A stretch of 10,984 nucleotides of DNA, from NCBI GenBank assembly GCA_022758945.1, contig JAEMQE010000164.1, positions 1-10,984 on the forward strand. Direction: 5' to 3'. Of this stretch, positions 4,867-10,984 are shown piece by piece. A program made the translations under genes and the position numbers. Source of the DNA: Lentimicrobium sp. GTDB taxonomy: Bacteria > Bacteroidota > Bacteroidia > Flavobacteriales > Flavobacteriaceae. How positions within the stretch are numbered: position 1 is the first letter of the stretch; each line of letters opens with the position of its first letter. The notes under the pieces were generated by a model. That model made no database searches, had not been told where the DNA came from, and saw only the letters and a list, made by a program, of their open reading frames with translations.

Positions 4867-7701
4867 CTATTTTTTCTTTTCCCTATTTTCTAAACGGTTT
4901 TTGTCCTGTTCTTTACTTTCCTTGAACATATCTTCCTCATCATCAATTTTGGTAGAACTTTGAACTGATTTCCAATCAAATTTTTCATTAAAAGGAGTTA
5001 ACGCTTTTTGAGGGCTAAAAATTCTGGAATCTACATCTATTGCATCGTATGGTTTGTAGTTGGGTGTAGTGTCAAAAAGGTCACTTAAGTCCGTTGCCCC
5101 GGCATCATACTGGTTTAAGTAGGGCATATCCAAAATATTCCAGAATGTTTTGAACAAACTACCAAAACTATAATGTACATGGCCAACATAATTCCTTTTT
5201 ATCCAAGGCGAAATCAACATAAGTACACTTCGGTGGGCATCTATGTGATCCACTCCGTTTTGTGCGTCGTCTTCAGTAATTACAATTAGCATATTTTTCC
5301 AATATGGCGTTTTAGAAAGGAATTCTACAATACGTCCCACGGCCAAATCATTGTCAGCCATATAGCTTTCTCTGAACGGATATCCAGTCTCTGGGCGCTC
5401 ATCAGCTCCATGATCGTTGGGAATAATAATGGTTGTGAACGGAGGCATTATTTCATTTCCATTTATCCACTTTGAATTAAATTCTTTAATAAACTGACTA
5501 ATCCTGAATTGATCGGGAATGTCGGTGTTGAAGGTTGGATACATTTTCGAAGTCCGGTCAAAAAGATTTTTTGGCATCGGAAAATTAATGAATTGTTTAA
5601 TGCCCGTATATTTATATTCTGCCTTGTAAAGTGCGGGTTCGAACATAATACTAAACCCAAAATTGTAGAAATTTACATTATGGCGTCCTAAATGATCCCA
5701 TAAAGAACCAGCCTCATTATAATCCTCAGGATAAATGGCACCAGCAGCCCCATTCATAGTAAAAATTCCAGGAGCTTTTGATTTTTCTTTAAAGGATCTG
5801 TTTCCTGCATAACTTGAGGCTGTCGCAGTTTCGCACCATTCATTAGGATAGGTATTTGTAAGCCAGCGATGACCATCGGCAGAAACATCAGAATCGACAT
5901 AAAAATTGTCCGAAATACTGAATTGTCTTGCCAAAGCCAAGTGGTTGGGCATAATCGTTACATTCGAAATTGAATCTGTTTTCTTTCTGTTCGAAAAACT
6001 CACATTTTCGCCATATCGTGCTATTGTAGCATCTCCATTTCCTTTTTTTATTTGTCCTAAAATTTCATCATAGCTTCTGTTTTCTTTCGAAATAAATACG
6101 ATGTGTTTTATCGGACTTTCTTTTTCTCCTGGATAAAGTGGTATCGGATTTGTATCTCTTTTTTTGAAAATTGGATCTGAGGCATCGGTAAATTTGAAAT
6201 TATTTGAAATTACCTGTTTCGTTGTTTCTAGTAATTGTTGATCATTGGGAATATCAACTACTTGTACCGTTCCTTTCATTAGGGATCCAATATAACTTCC
6301 ATCTTTTGTGAGTTTATAACTAGCTCCTCCGTTAGGGCCACTACCAAATCCCTTTGCATTGGCAATAATCAGTTTTTTTCCATCTTTGCTTACCTCAATT
6401 TTAGAAGGAAACCATCCAGTAGGAATATGTCCTAAAACTTTTTGGTCAGAAACATTAATAACCGCAATGGCATTTATTCCAGATTCAGCAACATACACTC
6501 TTTTTTGGTCTGGACTTACTGCCAATCCAAAAGGAATAACGCCTCGAAATTGTTTCATACGAGTATCTGGTTTAAGTGAAATGGTATTGACAACCGAATC
6601 TTTTTCGATTGAAATCACGGAAATATTATCGTTGGTTCCGTTGCTAGCAAACACATAATCATTTGTGGCTACAATCGAGTTGGGACTTGAACCTCCCACT
6701 GCAGGAATTCCCTCAACCAAGGCACCAACTAAATGTCCAGTTTTAATTTTTGCAACTACTTTGGGTTGCTGTATTTCTTCAAGATTAATTGCAAACACTG
6801 AAAAAGCATCGATAGCATTCATTTCGCCCAAACCTTTAATAGAAACCGAATCATTTTCGATACCATTTACCATTTCCTTTGATCCATATTCAAAAGCAGG
6901 GTAGCTGATAGGTTTTATCTTAGCATCTTTCCCTTTTCCGTCCTTTATATAGGCATATTCAAACATACCTACATTGGCAACATAAGCCTTTTTTTCATCT
7001 GGTGATAAACAAATCCCAAAAGGATATCGACCAACAGGAACTGAATATTTGAGTTTTCGTGTTTTAGTATCTAAAACAACCATTCTAAAACCAATTTGAT
7101 CAACAGCATAAAGTGTTTTTCCATCTTTCGACATCTTCATATCACCAATGTAGCCATCTGAATAATCAGTATCTTCAGATTTAAATGAACAATCTATAGA
7201 ATCCTTTTTGGCGCCTGAATTCACATCAAATAAATAAACTTTGTTAGTTTGTCCACCTGAAACATAGATGGTTTGGTTGTCCGGGGATATTGCTAATCCC
7301 ATAAATACCGAAGCAAGAATTCCTTTATCCGAGGCTGGGCCTGGAGGAACTTGTTGTATTTCGGGATTTTTTGATAAAATATTTTTGATAATCGTAATCG
7401 ATAGGGGATTGGTACCAGAATTAGCAGTAACGGCAACATTTCCGTTTGGACTTAAAGTTAATCCATAAGGGTGTGGTGCAGTTATAATGCTTTTTCCACC
7501 TGGAGTGATAAATCGACCATTGGGAATTACTGTTTTTCCGTTTTTATTAATTTTTGTTATTTGATTTCCGCTAGGTGCCGAAACTATCCACAGTGGTTTA
7601 TTGGTTTGAATATTTTTAATACTGCAAGCAGTCAAAAGAATTAGGAGTAAAAATTGAAAGATAGGTTTCATAAATTGTTTATAGAAGTGATTTTTTTGCA
7701 T
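4867..7701 (-). CDS. YncE-like beta-propeller / phosphoesterase lipoprotein
   Basis: The 944-residue product has a lipoprotein signal with lipobox LLTAC; the lipidated Cys is residue 26 counted from 7701. An alternative ATG at 7669-7671 gives a more usual n-region (MKPIFQFLLLILL) and is equally likely. Residues about 45-500 carry repeats of the YVTN/YncE propeller type, for example GLTLSPNGNVAVTANSG, GLAISPDNQTIYVSGG, GICLSPDEKKAYVANVG and GLAVSPDQKRVYVAESG. Residues about 535-890 are a phosphoesterase domain (phospholipase C/acid phosphatase group) with ENRSYDE, VDSDVSADGHRW, NDHGADERPE and EDDAQNGVDHIDAHRS, whose Glu, Asp and His residues are the likely metal ligands. The protein should be lipid-anchored outside the inner membrane and act on a phosphate ester; the substrate is unknown. 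The C-terminus is a charged Lys/Glu-rich tail. The gene stands alone with its own terminator. Confidence 0.9.
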   Translation of the reverse strand: MQKNHFYKQFMKPIFQFLLLILLTACSIKNIQTNKPLWIVSAPSGNQITKINKNGKTVIPNGRFITPGGKSIITAPHPYGLTLSPNGNVAVTANSGTNPLSITIIKNILSKNPEIQQVPPGPASDKGILASVFMGLAISPDNQTIYVSGGQTNKVYLFDVNSGAKKDSIDCSFKSEDTDYSDGYIGDMKMSKDGKTLYAVDQIGFRMVVLDTKTRKLKYSVPVGRYPFGICLSPDEKKAYVANVGMFEYAYIKDGKGKDAKIKPISYPAFEYGSKEMVNGIENDSVSIKGLGEMNAIDAFSVFAINLEEIQQPKVVAKIKTGHLVGALVEGIPAVGGSSPNSIVATNDYVFASNGTNDNISVISIEKDSVVNTISLKPDTRMKQFRGVIPFGLAVSPDQKRVYVAESGINAIAVINVSDQKVLGHIPTGWFPSKIEVSKDGKKLIIANAKGFGSGPNGGASYKLTKDGSYIGSLMKGTVQVVDIPNDQQLLETTKQVISNNFKFTDASDPIFKKRDTNPIPLYPGEKESPIKHIVFISKENRSYDEILGQIKKGNGDATIARYGENVSFSNRKKTDSISNVTIMPNHLALARQFSISDNFYVDSDVSADGHRWLTNTYPNEWCETATASSYAGNRSFKEKSKAPGIFTMNGAAGAIYPEDYNEAGSLWDHLGRHNVNFYNFGFSIMFEPALYKAEYKYTGIKQFINFPMPKNLFDRTSKMYPTFNTDIPDQFRISQFIKEFNSKWINGNEIMPPFTTIIIPNDHGADERPETGYPFRESYMADNDLAVGRIVEFLSKTPYWKNMLIVITEDDAQNGVDHIDAHRSVLMLISPWIKRNYVGHVHYSFGSLFKTFWNILDMPYLNQYDAGATDLSDLFDTTPNYKPYDAIDVDSRIFSPQKALTPFNEKFDWKSVQSSTKIDDEEDMFKESKEQDKNRLENREKKK

Positions 7702-7720
7702 AAAATGTTTTAAGCTATTG

Positions 7721-7750
7721 CAATTTTAGGCAAAAAAATGGATATACAAA
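7721..7750 (-). promoter_or_regulatory. Possible promoter of the propeller-phosphoesterase gene
   Basis: The minus strand has TTTG (plus 7747-7750), 18 bases, then TAAAATTG (plus 7721-7728), which differs from TAnnTTTG at one base. It would give a leader of about 13 bases to the ATG at 7701 or about 43 to that at 7671. Confidence 0.35.
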
Positions 7751-7842
7751 TGGAGCTAATGTTAACTTTAAAACAATTTTACACTAAAATAATTTTGTTT
7801 TGAATAGGTTTTATGGGATTTCGGTTAGATTTTTTTGTCTTT

Positions 7843-9243
7843 TTACTTTCCGATACAAAAATTAGCAAAGATATTCCCTAAAAGCTCATCATTAGTGACC
7901 TGTCCAGTAATCATCCCAAAATGATACAAAGCTTCCTTGATATCAATCGCCATCAAGTCGCTGGAAAGGTTGGTTTCCAGTCCGTATTTCACTTTCTGGA
8001 TTTCGTCCAAAGCTTTCAACAAAGAATCATAATGACGCGTGTTGGTCACAATCGTCTCGTTATTGCGCAAAGCTCCTGTATTCACAAACGAAAGCAGTTG
8101 GTTTTTCAATTCCTCAACACCAATATTTTCTTTGGCAGAAATTTTCAAAAGTTTCAAGTTTAAAGTTTCAAGTTTTTGATCAATGTTTACAATTTCTTTT
8201 TCAGATAACAAGTCAACTTTATTGACGACAACAAGTATTGGTTTAAGTGGGTATTTGTTTTTAACTTTTTCAATTTCGGTGATATTGTCAAAACCTGAAA
8301 CCTGAAACTTTAAACCATCAAACAAAAAGATAACCACCTGTGCTTGTTCTATTTTTTCAAAAGTCTTCCGAATTCCAATGCTTTCAATATGGTCTTCCGT
8401 TTCCCGTATTCCCGCTGTATCGATGAATCGAAAGCCAATGCCTCCAATAACCAATTCGTCCTCAATTGTGTCCCGAGTGGTTCCCGCAATGTGCGAAACA
8501 ATGGCACGTTCTTCGTTCAGTAAAGCATTTAGTAAAGTAGATTTCCCCACATTGGGTTCACCCACAATCGCCACAGGAATCCCGTTTTTGATAACATTCC
8601 CCACAGCAAAAGAATCAATCAAACGTTTCAACACAAACTCAATGCGATTCAATAATTCGTGGAATTGAGTTCTATCCGCAAATTCCACATCTTCTTCTGC
8701 AAAGTCCAGTTCGAGTTCGATTAAGGAAGCAAAATTCAATAATTCTTCTCTTAGTTTGGCAATTTCGTTCGAGAAACCACCACGCATTTGTTGCATCGCA
8801 ATTTGGTGAGAAGCTTCGTTGTCTGACGAAATTAAATCCGCTACAGCTTCGGCTTGCGATAAATCGAGTTTGCCGTTCAAAAAAGCTCTGAGAGTAAATT
8901 CTCCCGGGTTCGCCATTCGGCATCCTTTTCGAAGCAGTAACTGAATAATTTGCTGCTGAATATAAGTAGAACCGTGACAGGAAATTTCGATGGTATTTTC
9001 ACCAGTATAAGAATGGGGTCCTTTAAAAATGGAGACCAAAACTTCATCCAGTGTCTTTTGATTATCGATAACGTGACCCAAATGTAAGGTATGGGATTTT
9101 TGTTGGGTCAAATCCTTTCCTTTAATAGATTGAAAAACAGAATTCCCAATAGCAATGGCATGCTCTCCGGAAATCCGAATTATGGCAATTGCTCCAGCTC
9201 CTGAAGGCGTGGCTAGTGCTACAATAGAATCGTTGTGTAACAT
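7843..9243 (-). CDS. mnmE: tRNA uridine-5-carboxymethylaminomethyl(34) synthesis GTPase MnmE
   Basis: With MnmG, MnmE installs the carboxymethylaminomethyl group on U34 of certain tRNAs, using GTP, a folate one-carbon unit and FAD. From ATG 9241-9243 the product has 466 residues, beginning MLHNDSIVALATPSGAGAIA, the usual N-terminus. The folate-binding N-domain (about 1-120) includes SYTGENTIEISCHG and NPGEFTLRAFLNGKLDLSQA. G-domain motifs are GEPNVGKS (228-235), GTTRDT (254-259), DTAG (275-278), NKVD (341-344) and SA (369-370). The C-terminal CIGK (463-466) with its conserved Cys is present. A longer frame to 9264 would start with a TTG inside the promoter -7 box, so it is rejected. Two patches of 7-bp tandem repeats encode residues 309-317 and 356-365. 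No convincing terminator is visible before the next gene at 7701. Confidence 0.97.
   Translation of the reverse strand: MLHNDSIVALATPSGAGAIAIIRISGEHAIAIGNSVFQSIKGKDLTQQKSHTLHLGHVIDNQKTLDEVLVSIFKGPHSYTGENTIEISCHGSTYIQQQIIQLLLRKGCRMANPGEFTLRAFLNGKLDLSQAEAVADLISSDNEASHQIAMQQMRGGFSNEIAKLREELLNFASLIELELDFAEEDVEFADRTQFHELLNRIEFVLKRLIDSFAVGNVIKNGIPVAIVGEPNVGKSTLLNALLNEERAIVSHIAGTTRDTIEDELVIGGIGFRFIDTAGIRETEDHIESIGIRKTFEKIEQAQVVIFLFDGLKFQVSGFDNITEIEKVKNKYPLKPILVVVNKVDLLSEKEIVNIDQKLETLNLKLLKISAKENIGVEELKNQLLSFVNTGALRNNETIVTNTRHYDSLLKALDEIQKVKYGLETNLSSDLMAIDIKEALYHFGMITGQVTNDELLGNIFANFCIGK
8149..8176. repeat. Heptad tandem repeat inside mnmE (four units)
   Basis: Four contiguous 7-bp units of the form AAGTTTN (last base C, A, C, T) fill 28 bases. 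They encode about residues 356-365 of MnmE, between the NKVD and SA motifs, probably in a surface loop. Confidence 0.7.
8291..8316. repeat. Heptad tandem repeat inside mnmE (three and a half units)
   Basis: AAACCTG occurs twice in tandem, followed by AAACTTT and AAACC. This is the same GAAACYT-type heptad as at 8149-8176 but in the opposite orientation. It encodes about residues 309-317 of MnmE, just after VVIFLFDG. Confidence 0.65.
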
Positions 9244-9261
9244 ATTTTTTCTTATTGGTTG

Positions 9262-9291
9262 CAAAGGTACTAAATCTTAATAAGTATCAAA
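9262..9291 (-). promoter_or_regulatory. Promoter of mnmE
   Basis: The minus strand has TTTG (plus 9288-9291), 18 bases, then TACCTTTG (plus 9262-9269), an exact match to the Bacteroidetes consensus. The ATG at 9243 lies 18 bases past the -7 box, giving a leader of about a dozen bases. Confidence 0.75.
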
Positions 9292-9305
9292 TTTTTAATC
9301 AAGAC

Positions 9306-9506
9306 GGCTTCAGGGCAAACTCACCAGTTTTTTTGCCACGAATTACACGAATTAACACTAATTTTAGTGATTCTGAAAATAAAATCACACAAATTTTTAT
9401 CTGCCTTTGGCAGATTCGTGGAATATATGACATCCAAATTTGTGTTAATTCGTGTAATTCGTGGCTGATTTTATATTTTTGAAACTGATGCGTTTGCCTT
9501 GAAGGC
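9306..9506. repeat. Large imperfect palindrome, about 200 bp
   Basis: The inner arms 9335-9364 and 9436-9465 are inverted copies that agree at 29 of 30 bases; each contains CACGAATTACACGAATTA. The outer arms, about 9306-9330 and 9481-9506, are inverted copies agreeing at roughly 21 of 25 bases (for example GGCAAAC and GTTTGCC). A small perfect hairpin ATCTGCC-TTT-GGCAGAT sits between the inner arms at 9399-9415. Open frames on both strands across this block are by-products of the palindrome. Its sequence resembles intergenic repeats of Flavobacteria, but I could not search for other copies. Confidence 0.75.
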
Positions 9507-9554
9507 AGCTTTTTATTTACGATTAATTTTATCATAAACATCTGATAATTAGTA

Positions 9555-9589
9555 TTGTTAATTTATTTTTTTTGCTTACCTTTAAGGTA
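9555..9589 (+). promoter_or_regulatory. Promoter of the universal stress protein gene with overlapping palindrome
   Basis: TTG at 9555-9557 and TACCTTTA at 9577-9584 are 19 bases apart; the -7 box deviates from TAnnTTTG only in its last base. The palindrome TACCTTTAAGGTA (9577-9589) overlaps the -7 box and could be an operator. The transcript leader to the ATG at 9728 would be about 135 bases. It contains a 15-codon frame (9635-9682, MRPEFMNRRSNYIFQ) of doubtful meaning. Confidence 0.5.
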
Positions 9590-9727
9590 TAAAATGCGCA
9601 TAAAGAGAATGTGATGTAAACTAACGGAAGTTATATGCGACCCGAGTTTATGAATAGACGAAGCAATTACATTTTCCAATAAAAAACAAATATAATCTAC
9701 AAATGAAATAACTTAAACTTCATAAAA

Positions 9728-10558
9728 ATGAAAAAGATTTTGTTTCCCACCGATTTTTCCGAAGCTGCCACTAATGCTTTTGTTCACGCTTTGGAATTTG
9801 CCAAAATAGTGAATGGTGAGCTCGTTTTATTGCACACCTTTGAACTCCCAATTTATGACAACCAGTTTTTTCCAGAGAATTATAACGTTCTTTTTGATTC
9901 CATTCAATTATCGCAATTTGATATGTTTAAAGACGAAATTCCAAAGCTTCACACTATTGCCGAAGAACAAAATCTGGACCATATAAAAATGAGCCACAGA
10001 CTGATGGACGGTAGTTTGCTATATAATATTAAAAAAGCAATCAAGGAAGAAAAAATAGATTTTATTGTTATGGGAACTTCAGGAGCAACGGGATGGGAAG
10101 CTTTTTTCTTAGGAACAAATACTGGCAATGTTTTGACCGCTGTAGATGTTCCTGTGTTGAGCGTTCCTTTGGACGCAAAATTCAAAAAAATTGAAACCAT
10201 TGGATTTACTACCCGTTACAGAGCCAAAGATAAAAAAGCGCTTAAAGATGTGCTGAAAATTGCCAAAAAAATGAATGCCAGAGTTAGGTGTTTGTATGTA
10301 AAAACGAATCATTCTGATGTTTCTGATGCAACGATAAAACACTGGGAAGAAGAATTTGCGGAGGAACCTGTTCAGTTTTCTGTAATTCCAAGCGATGATG
10401 TGTCAGATACCATCTTAGACTTTGTTTTATTCAAAGATATTGATGTGCTGGCAATGCTCACTTATAAAAGAAACTTTTTCGTTGAATTGTTTAAACCTAG
10501 TTTAACCCAGAAATTTTCGAATAGGTTAGACATTCCGGTTCTGGCAATGCACGAATAA
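9728..10558 (+). CDS. Universal stress protein with two Usp domains
   Basis: The 276-residue product begins MKKILFPTDFSEAATNAFVH, the classic first strand and helix of a Usp domain. The first domain (about 1-150) ends with GTSGATG and GTNTGNVL, which fit the nucleotide-binding pattern G-2x-G-9x-G-(S/T) at G116, G119, G129 and T130, followed by VDVPVLSVP. The second domain (about 151-276) shows the same fold, ending DIPVLAMHE, but its equivalent loop (TYKRNFFVELFKPSLTQKFS) lacks the glycines, so only the first domain is likely to bind ATP. The family supports survival under stress or growth arrest and is cytoplasmic; the specific trigger here cannot be read. The gene is monocistronic, with a long leader upstream and a perfect terminator downstream, and is convergent with dnaN. 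Confidence 0.93.
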   Translation: MKKILFPTDFSEAATNAFVHALEFAKIVNGELVLLHTFELPIYDNQFFPENYNVLFDSIQLSQFDMFKDEIPKLHTIAEEQNLDHIKMSHRLMDGSLLYNIKKAIKEEKIDFIVMGTSGATGWEAFFLGTNTGNVLTAVDVPVLSVPLDAKFKKIETIGFTTRYRAKDKKALKDVLKIAKKMNARVRCLYVKTNHSDVSDATIKHWEEEFAEEPVQFSVIPSDDVSDTILDFVLFKDIDVLAMLTYKRNFFVELFKPSLTQKFSNRLDIPVLAMHE

Positions 10559-10560
10559 AC

Positions 10561-10593
10561 AAAAGCCCCAATTTCAGTGAAATTGGGGCTTTT
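10561..10593. terminator. Bidirectional terminator between the stress protein gene and dnaN
   Basis: The perfect 15-bp arms AAAAGCCCCAATTTC and GAAATTGGGGCTTTT enclose the loop AGT. A- and T-rich flanks on both sides allow it to stop transcription from either direction. Confidence 0.85.
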
Positions 10594-10650
10594 AAGTATA
10601 AAAGCGTTGGGTGTTAGTTTCCTTTTTTATATTTTCTGATACTATCGAGA

Positions 10651-10684
10651 CTGCAATCTAAAATCTGCAATCTGCAATCTAAAA
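10651..10684. repeat. Heptad tandem repeat next to the dnaN stop
   Basis: Consecutive 7-bp units GCAATCT and AAAATCT run from 10653 to 10680 (order: GCAATCT, AAAATCT, GCAATCT, GCAATCT) and continue into AAAAT. The array ends exactly at the dnaN stop codon (10685-10687). Confidence 0.7.
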
Positions 10685-10984
10685 TTAGTTATTCAACATT
10701 ACTGGCATAACCAGCATTGTTACTGTTTCGCCTTCTTCTAATCCATCAACTGGAGTCAGGATTCCGGCTCTATTTGGCAAAGACATTTCAAGCATAATCA
10801 TATCGGATTGCAGGTTGGTCAACATTTCGGTAAGGAAACGGGAATTATAACCTATTTGCATATCGTCACCTTGATAATCACAAGTCAATCTTTCTTCCGC
10901 TTTGTTTGAATAATCAATATCTTCAGCAGAAATGTTCAACTCCGCACCCGCAATTTTCAAACGAATTTGGTGAGTAGTCTTATT
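10685..10984 (-). CDS. dnaN: DNA polymerase III subunit beta (sliding clamp), C-terminal part
   Basis: The frame is open from the window edge to the stop at 10685-10687 and gives 99 residues of the third clamp domain: HQIRLKIAGAELNISAEDID, then EERLTCDYQGDDMQIGYNSR and FLTEMLTNLQSD. The end PNRAGILTP, then VTMLVMPVMLNN, corresponds to the family's conserved C-terminal MPMR-like strand, here MPVML. The clamp is a ring-shaped dimer that tethers the replicative polymerase to DNA, and the C-terminal region helps form the groove that binds partner peptides. The start and first two domains lie beyond the window. Confidence 0.95.
   Translation of the reverse strand, partial: NKTTHQIRLKIAGAELNISAEDIDYSNKAEERLTCDYQGDDMQIGYNSRFLTEMLTNLQSDMIMLEMSLPNRAGILTPVDGLEEGETVTMLVMPVMLNN

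Noticed and set aside
9244..9264. Extended N-terminus of MnmE starting with TTG at 9264
   Set aside because: The TTG is part of the exact -7 box TACCTTTG, and the ATG at 9243 gives the normal family N-terminus.
9255..9541. Open frames on both strands (9255-9482 plus, 9299-9541 minus)
   Set aside because: Both run through the arms of the large palindrome and gain their openness from its sequence; the peptides are repetitive and one starts inside the mnmE promoter.
10651..10684. CRISPR-like array
   Set aside because: The units are 7 bp with no spacers, so this is a simple tandem repeat.

Overview
The window looks like chromosomal DNA of a Bacteroidetes bacterium, most likely Flavobacterium or a close relative. 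The DNA is AT-rich. Several genes start just downstream of the Bacteroidetes-type promoter (-33 TTG/TTTG, about 18-21 bp, -7 TAnnTTTG), and Shine-Dalgarno sequences are absent. The protein families are also typical of the group: a DUF4369-thioredoxin lipoprotein, a J-domain/KTSC protein, a YncE-type propeller fused to a phosphoesterase, and a tandem-domain universal stress protein. Species cannot be fixed without a search.

Layout. 1-45 is the last codons of a plus-strand gene, followed by a terminator. 95-451 (minus) holds tRNA-Tyr(GUA) with its promoter and terminator, and downstream of it one clear and one doubtful remnant of the same tRNA 3' end, each followed by a hairpin. 614-1786 (minus) is a TlpA/ResA-like lipoprotein gene split by one in-frame TGA, so its thioredoxin half is cut off. 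2001-3248 (minus) carries three small genes: a coiled-coil-like hypothetical, a J-domain plus KTSC protein and an unknown 84-residue protein. 3335-4283 (plus) is a tight three-gene operon of unknown function, including a 50-residue basic protein missed by ordinary length cut-offs. Convergent to it, 4280-4579 (minus) encodes a signal peptide and carboxypeptidase-regulatory-like start joined to the tail of an alpha/beta hydrolase. Upstream of that lie two copies of a perfect palindrome.

4867-7701 (minus) is a 944-residue lipoprotein with an N-terminal beta-propeller and a C-terminal phosphoesterase. 7843-9243 (minus) is mnmE (tRNA U34 modification GTPase), whose G-domain region carries two patches of 7-bp tandem repeats. 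9265-9727 has no gene but contains a roughly 200-bp imperfect palindrome and a promoter with a long leader. 9728-10558 (plus) is a universal stress protein, and 10685 to the window end (minus) is the C-terminus of dnaN. A perfect hairpin terminator separates these last two.

The core genes (tRNA-Tyr, mnmE, dnaN) are ordinary. The accessory interest lies in broken or remodelled genes (tlpA-like, signal peptide-hydrolase chimera), in small repeats (heptads, large palindrome, tRNA relics) and in the uncharacterised operon at 3335-4283. I see no phage, transposase, CRISPR array or recognisable defence system, and I do not claim a new system.
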